Shown here: positions 24,501 through 36,720 of the stretch, piece by piece
How positions within the stretch are numbered: position 1 is the first letter of the stretch
How the letters are laid out: each line of letters begins with the position of its first letter
Assembly: GCA_011109175.1 (NCBI GenBank)
Contig: RDEW01000013.1
Location: forward strand, 783,221 to 847,220
Reading direction: 5' to 3'
DNA length: 64,000 nucleotides
From: Dicyema japonicum
Taxonomy: Eukaryota; Dicyemida; Rhombozoa; Dicyemidae
Translations under genes and position numbers: made by a program
The notes under the pieces: generated by a model
What the model was told of the DNA's origin: nothing
What the model saw: the letters and a program-made list of their open reading frames with translations, nothing else
Database searches by the model: none

Positions 24501-25780
24501 CTTATAGAACAGGTCGAGTTCTCCCCGATTTTTTAGAATACGTCAACTGTGTGGTGCGTAAAAAGTGGTAATTGAGATTAGCCTCCTTGAGTTTTGCTTG
24601 ATCTTGTTCGTAATTGTAAGACACTGATTCTGTCATCGAGTAACCATCCAATAACGATATACTCCGGGAATATAGTCCTTGTGTATTACAACACCTTGTC
24701 CACAGTGCCTCGATTCCGAGGAAGCAGCATTAGCATCGAGTCCTTTTTTTTAGTCTAATGCAGGGAGCATACAGAACCCCGGTATTCGTTCACTAATTTT
24801 GAGAATTCTTATGGATTTTCCGTCCAGATCGTCTGGATCCATCAATCTGCTCCAGATCACGGCATAATCCTCCGCAAGTTTCCTGTGGATACGACCTCTT
24901 GAACGTCCTTTGAATGTAAAAAATTCAGTATGGTGAAAAATTCTTCAATCGTTTGTACTTCTGACATATTGCAATAATCAAGCGAAGATCCAGACGACAT
25001 CAGCCGTGGATCTTCCAACCACTCTATACGAAATCAAGAGGCGAACAAGACGACGAAAAGGATAGAGAAGTCTAATGGAAAAAATAGTCGAAAACATGGC
25101 ACAAGCAAACCATAAACACTGTTTACTGGCAACTAACTAACTTATAGATTTTTGGATAAATTCAAAAAAAAAGATTTAGAAAGCGCAAATTAAATACAGA
25201 AATGCGTACAGAAAAGACATGGGATATTAATGAATTTCTGAAAAATTCGTGTTGTGTAAAAGTACCTACGTCACTAAGCTGAAATAGTTTTAAAACTAAG
25301 ATATCAAAAATATCTTTTAAAAAGCATTGAAATGACTACAATGTAATGCTCATTACTCAATAAGAAGATTCGAAGGACATAAAAGTAAAAAAGAGGCAAT
25401 TGAGAAATTAATATTACTTTAGATAACCCACATTAATTCGATTTTTTGAGTCAGCAATATTTTACAAAGATTCCTTACTAACATGCTTCAATAAACAGAA
25501 ACTTCATTATCCGTAATCCGAAAGACATTTATTTAAAATTTCGGATTAATTAATTTTGTTTTTATTTTAAATTCAAATTAATTTAAATTTAAATTTAAAA
25601 TCTAACAGTACCACATGGTTAAAAAGAGGACCGAAATTTATATGCACAGAAAAGATTTGTGAAATAAAAAATACATCAAAAATGACTCTCAGAGAATTAT
25701 CTCATATCTGTGGAATTAAAATGATCCTTTATTTGGGAATCTTGACACTTTCAGAAATTCTATAAAATCGTGAAAATTGG
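24501..25780. other. No supported gene
   Basis: The minus strand from about 24870 to 25020 has an open stretch (EEFFTILNFLHSKDVQEVV) that may be upstream LINE sequence. The rest is AT-rich with nothing recognised. Confidence 0.3.
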
Positions 25781-25789
25781 AAGACTTTG

Positions 25790-26010
25790 AAACTATGATT
25801 ACAAGTCAACACAGCCTGGTGGTGAATGTCGCATGCCACAACGGTTATAGTGATTTTGTATTAATAATAAAGATCACTGACCTTGTTAAACAGATTCGGA
25901 TCTGTCACGACGAAGAAAATGATAGAAGAGAAAGGAGTTGGCTATTTGATTCACTCTCTCAAATCGTCTGGGGAAATGCGTCCTCGACTATTATAGCAGT
26001 CAGTATTATT
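25790..26010 (+). mobile_element. Family A C-terminal piece, diverged
   Basis: Reads RRERSWLFDSLSQIVWGNAS, matching the R-E-x-x-W-L...RGNA block. The upstream part is not clearly family A. Confidence 0.45.
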
Positions 26011-26089
26011 TTTTGTCTTTAATTGGCTCGGTAAAATAGAAAAGAGATAAATTACTGTAATTTTTATTTTAGCTAAACCGTAATGACAC

Positions 26090-26930
26090 GTGACAATAAA
26101 CATAATCAACTTGATAATTCACTTGTTGAATAGATTTCAAGGATGGATGCAATCACGGTTTTATTAATGAAGATCACTAAAAACCTTAAGTATTTGGTGA
26201 AAAGCTCGGAATCAGTGACCTTGCATTTAGTAAAGGGGGCTACAAAGATTTAAAGAAAGATTTAAGTTTAACGAAAAGTTCTTCATGGAGAAGCTACTAG
26301 CTTAACAAGATGAAATTAATTTGAATTGACGAGTAGGATTAAGTTAAAAGAGGTTGACCCTGACGTATTTCTAAAGACGGGTGAAACTGGACTCTTCTCG
26401 GTCTTTTTTTTGTTTCTTCCAAAAAACACAACTGCTCATCCTCAACCAATGGATGCAAGCATAATCAAGAACTTTAAGCATTTTTATAGAAAAAGGCTTA
26501 TTTTTGGATTATATGCCCTAGATTTGGAAAAAGAATTTTTGTGAATTTACGGAAGGCCATCATTATGGTATCTCACGCATGGAATGAAGTAGAAGACACA
26601 ATAAAAATTGTTCATAAAGACAGGACAACTAAATGTCTTGATTCATTTGCTAGTGAAGATATCATGCAAGATCCTGTTTTGGAGGTGCACTTGAAAGAAC
26701 TGGAAGACTTGCTAATGAGGATGAAATAACTCAAACAGAAATGCTCGACGAAGAAGTTAGTGATACTGAAAATGAAGGGACCGATGGAGAGTTTAAATGC
26801 AATCAACATTATAGAAGAAAGTAAAAAATTCAATGAATTTTCAAAAATAATAATGAATCTGGGACATAGAAAAAATTAATTACAAGAGGAGCTAAAAGTG
26901 TTAATTCAAAGGAATAGAAAACGATTTATG
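26090..26930 (+). pseudogene. Tigger/pogo-type DNA transposon, transposase C-terminal part
   Basis: Reads VFFLFLPKNTTAHPQPMD, IIKNFKHFYRKRL, then after a stop KAIIMVSHAWNEVED. This is the LPPNTTSxxQPMDxGVIxxxKxxYR...AW..V block at the end of pogo/Tigger DDE transposases. Upstream pieces are broken by stops, and the catalytic Asp motifs are not found. Confidence 0.7.
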
Positions 26931-27179
26931 ACTAAGTAAAACATAATTTTTTACTAAATTTTTTATTACATTTTTTATTCTGAAATATGAAACATAAACA
27001 TTAACAACAGTAAAATTATTATATTTATTCCCTTCACAATCCGAAAGGCACACAATTTTTTGTACGGATTAATGAGGGTGTACCTTAATTTAAATTTTAA
27101 CAGTTGTCTTAAAAAGAATTCAACATACATAGCACGCTACTCGTTGTGGTCGTTGTGGAAAAGAAAAAAACCAACACAA

Positions 27180-28324
27180 AGAGAGTATCATCTTTGGATC
27201 CACGTGTCTTTCTTCTTGCTCAAGAAATGTATTTCTATGTCTAAGATGATGTACATTTTGAGATGTTCACCATGTTTTGAACACCGGAGAGCACTATTGT
27301 CGGCTGATGGGATTTTGAGACGATTGGCGCAGTCAATACTGAATTTCAAATTTGATGATTTGGGCTGGACAATGTGCAAACTACCTGCGAGAAATGGGGG
27401 CATTGGGTTTGGATCCCCCTTGAGGCCGCCTTACCAGCCAACTTTTCATCCCTTGCGAGCTGCAGCCGCTTGGTCCAACCAGTTTTACGTAACGCAACCG
27501 GACATACCATGGACACGGAGCTTGATAGAGTTAGTAAGCTGTGGGAGACCTGGGCTTGGAATTCCCATCGAAATTTGCTTGCGAGAAGAGTTGGGACTCA
27601 ATTATATGTATGAGCACTCTGGAGGCCGCGAAGACAAGCGCCAACCAACACCGACTAGCATGCATTAAGTCGGTCGCACATCGCGGAAATGGAGTCTGGC
27701 TCGAGGTCCTACCGTGCCCACATCCGGGGACCCTTCTTGACGAAAACAGTCTGAGGATCGGGGTGGCACTGCGCCTAGGACTGGACATATGCCAGAGACA
27801 CAAATGCCGTTGATACGAAAGGCTTACATCTACTCTCTTGCCAACAAAGTGCTGGTCGAGCCCCACGTCACGCAACCCTCAATGACATCATTTTCGAGCT
27901 TTCAAAGCCACGGGATTTCTCGGCCAATTGGATCCTTTGGGCTTAGACAGAGGCGACGGGAAGAGGCCAGATGGCATGATGTTATTCTCATAGTCCCACG
28001 GAAAATCACTCGTATGGGACGCAACCTGTGTGGACAGCTTTCAGGGGCCGAATCGCTGACGGCGACGCACTCTCCTGGAAACGCAGCCGACCAGGCTGAG
28101 GCCAAGAAGATCCGCAAATACGAATCCCTTTGAGACCAATGCAATTTCACCCCCATTGCTGTGGAGACAACTGGAACCGTGTGAGCGAAGACGGACGCCT
28201 TTCTCTCCAGCATTGGAAGCAAACTCGCCTCAAAAGGTGTGAGCCACGGGAGAGGCTCTGGTTGAGGCAGAAACTCGAAATGGCGATTATCAGAGGAAAC
28301 GCCTTCGCCATTCTGTCGTCTTAG
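27180..28324 (+). pseudogene. Family A retroelement, second half (thumb, Cys/His, nuclease-like, C-terminus)
   Basis: With frame changes: HVSFFLLKKCISMSKMMYIL, ILRRLAQSILNFKFDDLGW, LPARNGGIGFGSPL, RLACIKSVAHRGNGVWLEVL, LRIGVALRLGLDICQRHKC (the Cys/His entry), a decayed nuclease-like block, SPGNAADQAEAKKIRKYE, and RERLWLRQKLEMAIIRGNAF ending at 28324. Together with the 14825 copy this covers almost the full protein. No other frame here is supported. Confidence 0.7.
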
Positions 28325-28469
28325 TTATTTTCGAATAATTGTTTAATTAATATAAAATCCTCTCTTCCCCATAGTTAATAAATAATATTTTATTGTTAAT
28401 AAATTAAAAAAAATAAAAAAAAAATATAAAATTAAAAAAATTGACTTAAATCTAAATAAAATTACTACC

Positions 28470-29400
28470 AAGTGAATACAGTCAACCCTCTCTATAGTGA
28501 ACAAAATGTCCACGTAAAAACACGATGTTCACTAATCTTCAATAGTGAACAAAAAAATAGAACATGGAATCAAAATAACAATATTGAAGTAATTACAAAG
28601 ATAAATTAGATACTTTTTTTCATGTAATCAGATTTGTTTGTGAATGATTAGTATGATAATTTCTAAAAATTTTTTGTATTTAGTAACTTTTTCTCTTCGT
28701 TCATGATCATTCTCAAGAAACCATAATTCGAGCGCCTTGGTATATTCATTAACTTAATATAGTGTCGGAAAATGAATTTTTTCATCTTTCCTCTTCCACT
28801 TAGTCATGCTGTTTTAGTTTTCTCGAAAAGTTATGTATGAAGTTTTCATCGACATTTGATTATTTTCATGAAATATTCATCATCTTTTTCTTCTATTTCT
28901 GTCAGGTTCTGTATTAAAAGCTTTCTTGAAACATTTGTAATTGTCAATTCTGATATTTCAACCCAAGCTTGATTTATGATTATCAGGCAATTCAATAAAG
29001 TGAATTTCTTCAACTTTTCCGTAACTTTTTTCGTGATCTACATTGGCATCAGTAGCACATACTCAAGTGTGCACATAGGAGTTAAAATTCTCAAGTCATC
29101 CATTTGATGCTTGAAATCCTTGAATATTACAAACTTTCGCCATTTTTATAAACATGGAGGTTAAAAGATATTCGTTGATTATAAATCCAAATGATCGTTT
29201 TTAACAAACCATTCAAATAGATTGAATGGTTGAGACTAGGGAAAGTACATTTCCTTTTTTTGATCATCTAGAATACTAAGTATTCCTTCAGAATTTTTGA
29301 AATTTTGTTTATGCAGCCAAAAGAAATATTGAATTAAAGAGATAAATCACGCTGTGTGTAATGTCCATGTTTATGAAAAAATTACAATCACATAAGTCAA
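28470..29400 (-). pseudogene. Tigger-like transposon remnant
   Basis: The minus strand reads KKFTLLNCLIIINQAWVEIS and YTKALELWFLENDHERREKV, fitting the pogo/Tigger C-terminal AW motif and the CENP-B-type DNA-binding region, but in an order that implies rearrangement or two copies. At 28477 a terminal-repeat-like CAGTCAACCCTCTCTATAGT begins. The opposite end was not found. Confidence 0.45.
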
Positions 29401-29744
29401 AAAATCATCTCCTAATACGACTTCCCGGACATTGCTGCTTAGAGTCACTCTAGTTCTTTTCATTCTATCCCTAGAATATTCCGAATTCTCCTCCGTCGTT
29501 TTTTTCCGTTGCTTCTCATTAGAATCGCTTCTTTTAGAAGATCGACCACATTTTTTAGTGGGCCTATCACGAGTCTCTACCTTTCCTAAGAGTCATCCCG
29601 ATTCTTAGACACAACCCTAATTTTACATTTACAGTGCTACGGGTGAACAAACTGTTCTTGCTTAATCTGAAAGTTGGAGTCACTTGGGATTATCGATCGT
29701 TTATAGTTGGAACTACGACGAGATCTAATCGACTTCGATAGTCC

Positions 29745-29790
<46 letters not shown>

Positions 29791-30380
29791 TGTAGTTCGT
29801 CCTGCACCGGTCTACGAATTTCACCTCTAGCAGTACAATACGAATGCCACTGTCTGTCTCTGTTAATCATTAATTTGCTACTGTTAACCAATAGAAAAGT
29901 CTTTTTCTATTATTCCATGCTAAGATATTCAAGCAGAATGTTTGCATATGCACTCTATTTTATTCAGGTAAAGCCATAGACTAACTACAGCGATGGCAGA
30001 CTTGCATGTATTACACACTAGCAACTACGAGCTTTTCAACTGTTAAATTAAAAATAATTTAAATTAAAAAATATTTAAATTAATTGGTAAGTTAATACAT
30101 TTAAGACCGAGGACCATTCCGTGACGGGGAGTTCGAAAAGTTTGGAGGACGCTTAAGAGAAGGCGAGGATCAGGATGGACTATGTGAGTTTACGTACGTC
30201 TTCCGGTCCTTGCATAAAAAAATTATCTCCTATAACTGGCAGGACTACAAACAATCAAACTTGATAATCTGCTAAAATTTAAATATCAAAAATCCGCTTT
30301 GGCTCACTGGCCGAAACGGGACTCGATCCTATCTAACAACTAGTGACCCTCAATTAGAAAAACTTGATATAATTTGGACG
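29401..30380. other. No supported gene
   Basis: Overlapping ORFs of 84 (-) and 90 (+) codons at 29637-29979. The minus one is rich in Arg/Ser/Lys. Neither is recognised. Confidence 0.3.
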
Positions 30381-30389
30381 CAAATAGGG

Positions 30390-30960
30390 ATATTACAGTT
30401 ATCGTCGATATCGTTCATTCATAATCTTCGTTTTGTGGTCAAAACGTTTAATGTATTCTTTGATTGAGCTTTCTTTGATAAATACCTTCAGAGGCTTCTG
30501 GATCTTTCTGTTAACATTGGAAACTGCAGTATCGAGTGAATTGAAATTTGCTAAGTTTGTCCACATATTGAGCAAAATATTTCCAATTAAAGTTTCTGTA
30601 GTCTAGGAAAGTGTTTCGTCTCCTTTCAGATATTTAATCAGAATGAAAAGGTCGTTCCGGAAGTCATAAATCACAGACCAGTTGAAAAGAGATGCAATGT
30701 TAGGGGCAACTCGATCCATTTATGTTGAGTTGAATGACGGAAAAAAACTTCGAAAGTCCCGAATTAGGTTTGATGTCTCCAGAGATGATTATAAGCGTTC
30801 TTAATAGGTCAGATTAGTATTACAAAGAGAGACGTCCAAGAATGACAATCTTCTTGGATTTGGGTGAGCAAAATGATCCTTTTTACTGTGTGACTAATTC
30901 CACAGTTGGCGCCACCAGAAACGGCGAACTACATGACGCGCGCTAAAATCATTAAAAATT
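30390..30960 (-). pseudogene. LINE 5' end with 2A-like start
   Basis: Reading leftward from 30955, GCGCGTCATGTAGTTCGC and TGGCGCCAAC resemble the start of the LINE at 44800. The next frame reads IIISGDIKPNSGLSK followed by FFSVIQLNING, the usual beginning of an APE-type LINE ORF. Further left (30400-30690) a stop-interrupted frame (NVNRKIQKPLKVFIKES) is unrecognised. Confidence 0.45.
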
Positions 30961-32750
30961 CCAACTCGAGGTATTCTTACAAACCACCGACTTTCACTAA
31001 ACGTGTCCTTTTTTTTAAATTTTTTAAAACAAATTAATAATTTATTTTAAAATTTTCTAGTCAATCTCGTTGTGTGCATTCATGGTTCCGGGATAGGGAG
31101 TTTTTGACTTTTTCCCAACACTTCAAGTGAGCGATGCCACCATGTGAATGCAAGTTCACCGACAACCCTGTGAGTCAATCTGGTACAAGTTTTTTGATAA
31201 ATATGGTTAGGAGTTGGTTACTTAGATTTGCATGCGAATTAAGACATATAACGATCAAAATGAGATAAGTGCAACTCGAAATAAAGGAGACATTCATAGG
31301 TCGAAATGAACTACATAGATAGAGGAGAGGTATATACCAATCAAAATGAGATACAGATTTTGAAATGAGAATTAAAGAGACATGAACATATGAGGTACAT
31401 CGATTTAAAGTGATCGAAATGAAACGTAAAAATATTGGAATTGATGTGAGTCAATGAGAAAAATATTAAATGTAAAATAATCATCTCGGCCTTACAGACA
31501 GACGAAGATACTAAGGATACGAGCGGAAACCTTGTTTAATGAGGGGGATAAATTGGACGACCGTCGCCGCTGGATTCGAGAACTTCATTATCGGTCTGGG
31601 ATCTCTTAGTTAGTTAGAAACTCTCCGTTTCCTTTAACCCAGTTATCCTGGTGCAATAAATAAGTTTCTGCCTTAGAGAGGATTCTGTTCTTAATCAGCA
31701 CGGTTCTTAAGGATTTGATCTTTGTAGGATTAGGAAGTTTGCTCTCAAATGAGGTCCGACACAAAATTAAACGAGGTCCAGGAGAAATTATTAAGACCAC
31801 TAAGGATGATGTGTCTAAAGGAATAACAGCTGTGATCTTCCTTTGCTGATTTACTAGTTAAAGAGAGATCCAGTGAAGAGCCTAGGCCCTTTGAGGTAAG
31901 ACTCATGCTATGTAAACTGTGCTTATAAATTTCCATAATAAAAATTAAATAATTTGAGTTTATTAACATATGAACACCAAAAATCAGCTTATTCCATGAT
32001 TAAACGTTCCATATTATATAGGAACTCATTCTCTGTGGTTACTATGGTGACGTGCATAGTCGACCTTATTTTTGTATTAAATAACTATCAATTTAGATTA
32101 TAGATTAATGTCGCTGTGCTAATGATTGGCTTGTAACTACATCCCCTTTATCCGTCTACCGACATTAGATCTTATTTACCTTAGATATCTCCCTCGGCTA
32201 GCATTAGATGTCTGCCTACCTTAGATATCTTCGTTGACTAACATTGGATCTTATCTATCTTTGATAAGGGCTTAAATCAATAATGATAACCCGCACAATC
32301 AATACAAGCAAGCGTAATAAACACGTGCATTAATGTGGTATTCTAATCAAATTTCGAAAGTCTACGATAGACCTTGCTCAATTGTAGACATTAAGTCGAA
32401 GAAAATCTTATCCAAGGATGGATTCTTTCATTGACAGCCCATCAGAGACACTCTCATTGCCATAGAGACACACAACAAGAAAAATGGGTCACAAACTTGA
32501 TGAAAGATCCCTATTTTCATATATCTCACACACCCCTTGCTACCTCCCAACCAACCACTTATCTCTAAATTATCTTCACTTAAATATCTATATTAAATCA
32601 ATTGAGGATCTTCTCTGAACAAAAATATTCTTCTCTTCCTAGCAAAAATTGCCACTCCGATTGAGGTTGGTAAGAGTAGATTCATGATGCAACTCCACAA
32701 TTGAATAGAATTTGATCGATAAACATAAAAGTTAAAGACAATCGTAAGAG
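30961..32750. other. Gene-poor stretch
   Basis: From 31240 to 31440 there are loose repeats of a GATC(G)AAATGA motif. No gene is supported; the two minus-strand ORFs at 31606-31969 overlap each other and are not recognised. Confidence 0.35.
32150..32275. repeat. Degenerate tandem repeat, about 43-bp unit
   Basis: Three units share CTAxCATTAGATxT and CTACCTTAGATATCT. No coding potential. Confidence 0.5.
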
Positions 32751-33919
32751 TTAAAAATCACTATAAATTAATTTTACATTTATTCCGTCTTTCAAATTTA
32801 CTAAAAATATCGTAATTCCCCTCTGACTTGGGTTCATAAAAGGCATATAATCCAGCGGAGATGGTAATAACAAAAAATGCAATAATATGCAAGTAATGAA
32901 ACTACCAATACTTATAACGACTACTTTATAGTGGAGGTGAAAATAGCTGTACAAATGTGTAAAAATATCCGAGGACAGCAGTGAAATATTGAGGATCATA
33001 GCAGTGGTATATCTTAGCACAGCAGGAATGACCATGTAAATGACCAGCATGCATGTTGAATAAGCGACTAACACGCCAACTAGACAGATTATTTAAAAAA
33101 TAACTGATTTTTGGTGTGAATTCTACTAGGGAGAGTGTCTTGTGCTCCAGTATTGCTCTATGAGTAATTTGTTGTACAAAAACAGTTGCAGGGATGTTAG
33201 TAGAAACCAAATGTCCCGAAGAATGCAAGAAAGTCGATTGGGTTGATCGTCTTGACAAGGTACTCCTGAAGTACGTTGGAGAAACCGTAACTGATGAATC
33301 CAAAAAACCCGTAAACGAGTCCATTAATTGATTTAAATCCTGAAATATTAATTTTAAATTAATTTTAATTTTTAGTCTGGTTAACCACCTGAATATCCAT
33401 ACAATAAAATATCCCCACCGACAATGCAACTGGATCCTCCAATTATCAATATCACACATATAAAGTGAACAGGCCTATAGCGGACTTTTATCATGGCAAT
33501 AGAAACCACAAAGACAGTTACAATTATAAGGGAATCCATCAACTAACTTTACAAATTCACATTTACCTGGATATTTGTGATATTAGCGGTTTGATATGAT
33601 TTGACCACCAGAAAGTTCCCCTCCACGTCAGTAAGTGAGGCGGCAACCAAAACTAACCAATAATTTCTCAAATAAATAAAAAGAGACTTTAAAATATCCA
33701 CGAGGTTCGACAAACGATTTTTGAACAGGCAATATGAACAAGTAGAAACAGATGATAAAGTAAAAGAACACATTTTGTGCTGTAACATAAATATTAGGGA
33801 ATACTCAGTGGGACTACGAATGAATTTTCTAAGTACTGACTTGTAATGGAGGTACCGAATAAGGCCAAGGACACGAATTGACCTAAAAACAGACCTATTA
33901 ACGTTTTTTTCGTTATCAT
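32751..33919 (-). CDS. SLC35F1/F2-type solute transporter
   Basis: A ten-helix DMT-superfamily membrane protein; substrate of this subfamily is not well established. Starts MITKKTLIGLFLGQFVSLAL, then GTSITSQYL, the same opening as SLC35F1. Later exons give NYWLVLVAASLTDVEGNFLV, VKSYQTANITNIQ, VRYRPVHFICVILIIGGSSC, GGDILLYGYS, GLVYGFFGFISYGFSNVLQE, YLVKTINPIDFLAFFG, VGVLVAYSTCMLVIYMVIPA and ILNISLLSSDIFTHLYSYF. GT-AG introns: 33780-33817 (38 nt), 33543-33566 (24), 33340-33388 (49), 33080-33104 (25). One frame break is needed near 33210. The two longest introns placed in this window are here. The C-terminal tail is short, lysine-containing and not conserved. Confidence 0.85.
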
Positions 33920-34069
33920 ATAAATATTTTATTACATTTATTAATTTTTTGTAATAAAATTTAAATAAAATAAAATTATATTTTAATTTTAATATTCGTT
34001 GATCATAGTGTGATTTTGGTTCAATAAAATAAACAAATAATGTGATAATTTTTAATTTAATTTATTCAA

Positions 34070-34401
34070 CTCCAAGACCACCAAGAAAGATAGGTCAAAA
34101 CTAACTAATTAGGTGATCCCAGCCTCTAACAACATCCGAACTCTCTTCGCTGGTCTTCTGATGACTCAACTGCATTCCGGAAGCACTTTCTCTTCCTTCT
34201 GCATAGGAATTCAATCGGCGTGCACTTTTTTATAATCGACCGAAATTCCTCTGCATGGGCCATTTTTTCCTTGAATGGGTTTCCCAGTTCCTTGCAAAAA
34301 TGTAGGAAGCCCTGGCCATTCTTCAACGTTGCCTCCTTAGAAACGAGGCCGTCAATGGAGATGTCAGTGTGGTGCATAATTTTCCGCCTGAGAAAGTTCA
34401 A
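34070..34401 (-). repeat. LINE 3'-end repeat with a 91-codon ORF
   Basis: The minus ORF 34126-34401 ends EDQRREFGCC, followed by GAGGCTGGGATCACCTAATT, the same 3' tail as at 3270-3340 and 39935-39990. It is probably the C-terminus of the same retroposon family. No RT motif is in it. Confidence 0.4.
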
Positions 34402-34453
34402 ACGATCAATTCTTGAAGAGGGAATGGCAAATCTCCAGGCGAAGCAGGCATAT

Positions 34454-34492
34454 TCTTCGTTGGTCCAGTGGTTAGGATGTCAGTCTCTCACG
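34454..34492 (+). pseudogene. tRNA-Glu (CTC) 5' half
   Basis: TCTTCGTTGGTCCAGTGGTT followed by AGGATGTCAGTCTCTCAC matches the acceptor, D-arm and anticodon loop of animal tRNA-Glu. After the anticodon loop the sequence diverges; there is no T-arm or matching acceptor strand. Either a tRNA fragment or the head of a SINE. Confidence 0.5.
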
Positions 34493-34549
34493 TAATAACA
34501 ATAAAGATTACAAGAATATTTTCACAAGATTCAAATTTGGCTAAATTAT

Positions 34550-34902
34550 AACCGGCTTGATATATTTACTAAAAAATCGTTGTCCTTTTTACCTCAGACA
34601 AACGACTTGGACAAATGACAGTGGATATATTTATCAACCAGTCAAAAATACCTTCTACGAAGAAACTGAAAATCTTGGAGATCACCTTCGACACACACAT
34701 GTCCTTCTCATCTCATGTCGACGACATCTCTTGAAGCTGTTTAAGAAAACTAGGAATAATCCAATCTATTTTTGGTGGCATTAAAACCCCTTTCCAGCTT
34801 TGAAATTATTGTACAAAAAATTCATTGAGCCATCTGTCAGCTATGCCTTCATGTGGAATCAATCTGTCCTGGAGAACAAACAAAGAATCCGCGACATTCA
34901 GT
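34550..34902 (+). pseudogene. LINE reverse transcriptase C-terminal fragment
   Basis: Reads KKLKILEITFDTHMSFSSHV, LGIIQSIFGGIKTPFQ and a frame-shifted KLLYKKFIEPSVSYAF, the thumb region that follows the RT core in Jockey/CR1-type LINEs. Truncated on the right by the hAT element. Confidence 0.6.
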
Positions 34903-34910
34903 CCTTAACG

Positions 34911-35723
34911 CAGAGCTTTTCAAAAAATAATTCTCGCGGCACACTAATCGTAAAAAAATAATCCACGGCACATATTAAAAAATAAAAAAATTAAATTTTT
35001 AAGATGTGTAAACTAAGTACAAAAATTGGTAATTTAATGCCCAAATTTTTATTAATAAAAAATGAATTCTTAATTATTATTGTTTATCTTCATTATTTTT
35101 TGTTCATATTTATGACTAAACATAGTCCGAGCAATAATACGACAAGCAGGGATTATCTAGTTTTCGCCAATAATGTGAGGTTTTAGTTGTTTTGCTATCA
35201 CTTCTGAGATCAGGTATGAACATTTCAATGATTCCTTTGTGTTTAAAAAAGTTTCACTGAACATCAGATCTACGATTCATAGTAAAAACTAAATAATACT
35301 TAAGTTGTTTTTTTCAAATGGATAAAATAATCCACAGATTTTTCGGAATAGTCCGAATGCTTGGAAGTAAAATGTCTCTTTAGTTTGCTAGAACCATAGC
35401 ATCACTTGCCAAAACTTCCATGCAAATTAGACATTGAGGTAGTTTATTTTTATCTTTGCATATAAATCCAAATGACAAATAAGAATCTTTATAAGAACGA
35501 CGAACTGATTTACCCATAAGCACGTTGATGCGCACGTTATTAAAAAATTAATAAATAATGGTTAACCAATGTAAATGTCATTTAATGTATAATAAAAAAA
35601 TAATTATTTTAATTTTAGTAATTATTTTAATTCGTTTATCTTTTTAAATTAATTAGGTCAAAAATGTATATAAAATTATTCAAATTTGTATTTGGCAGGC
35701 GGCACACCGTTTGACAACCTCTG
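34911..35723 (-). mobile_element. hAT element, 813 bp, non-autonomous, perfect 8-bp target duplication
   Basis: Flanked by CCTTAACG at 34903-34910 and 35724-35731. Ends are imperfect inverted repeats (CAGAGCTTTTCAAA left; CAGAGGTTGTCAAAC read inward from the right) with GCGGCACAC just inside. The minus strand has a BED-finger-like piece: LSFGFICKDKNKLPQCLICM followed by EVLASDAM, typical of ZBED-type hAT transposases. The DDE domain is absent. It is inserted into the LINE fragment ending at 34902. Confidence 0.85.
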
Positions 35724-35929
35724 CCTTAACGTGATCTTGAATCATGTGGTAAAAATGGGATTTTAGTTCATATAACATTCTTTGGTACTGTGAACACGTG
35801 TTTAATAATAATAGACCACACCTTAGTGTAATCATTACAATAAATCATTAATTCAAATTAGCCGCCTAGTTCCAACGTCATCCTGGTAAATGTGGCTACT
35901 TGATTAAGATTTTGTTGTTGTTATGTCCC

Positions 35930-36160
35930 TTCCCTTATCGATTAGAGCTGTGTCATGTAGACGACCTTTCTTAAGTGCCAAGGTGTAAATGGGTCAGTTT
36001 ATCTCTTACACTCTACTAGGAAGGTTCCCACAACTACAAAGAATGAACGTTTCCCCCATTTATTCTGGTTATGGAAGAGCATATATGACTTTGGAAGTAC
36101 TTTCTGTCATAATGTTAATTGGATACACTTAGTTAGCTGTTAATTGTTAACTTCTTTCTA
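35930..36160 (+). repeat. Dispersed repeat family 2, copy 1
   Basis: GTGTCATGTAGACGACC, CCAAGGTG, ACTAGGAAGGTTCCCACAAC. Aligns with 45790-46050 and 52715-52930 (same strand) and with the reverse complement of 44870-45060. Confidence 0.55.
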
Positions 36161-36279
36161 GATGTATCCAGAGTTAATAGTTATCGTGTAGTATATCACA
36201 TCCGGGCTGATGAGTCAAACTTATAATTCCAAAACAAATGGTCCCCTATTTTCGGAGGATAAACTAAATTTTTAATTTT

Positions 36280-36720
36280 GTCTAAAAACACGTTCGACGA
36301 GTATGGGACAAAATGTCCTGGAATGGGTTAGGGTGAATTAGAGAATGGAATGGGGCAAAGATATGATTCTTTTGTGGAGGACCACAAAGTTCCTCGGAGT
36401 GCCCAAACAATATAAGATCTTGTATCAACTGTGGGTCTGATGATCACGAAATGGGTTATGATGGCTGTCTAATAGCCAGGGAAGTCGTGACCTCTATAGG
36501 AAGAGAAACTGGAGAAGAGGAGAAAATCCTCCTTCACCACGTTACCATGATACAAAGTCTAATGAAAACCAGCAGGACGTAATAATAAAAAATCGACCTC
36601 TAAACTATGATATTATGAACCCAACACAGAAAAAGCCTGAGGAGGCATCACGAGCTAGCTTCCCTGGCGAAGGCGAGGAAGCAGACATAATAAATGTCAA
36701 CGAAACGAAGATGTAGTCAG
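36280..36720 (+). pseudogene. LINE ORF1-like fragment with a zinc knuckle
   Basis: Reads ECPNNIRSCINCGSDDHEMG then YDGC, a Cys-x2-Cys-x4-His-x6-Cys knuckle as in the nucleic-acid-binding ORF1 of non-LTR elements. Surrounding frames are broken. Confidence 0.35.

Noticed and set aside
30912-30951. TGGCGCCA as an LTR-retrotransposon primer-binding site
   Set aside because: No LTRs or gag/pol found; the same motif lies at the 5' end of a LINE copy and in solo repeats.
34454-34492. Functional tRNA-Glu gene, possibly with an intron
   Set aside because: No 3' half with a matching anticodon stem, T-arm or acceptor within the next few hundred bases.
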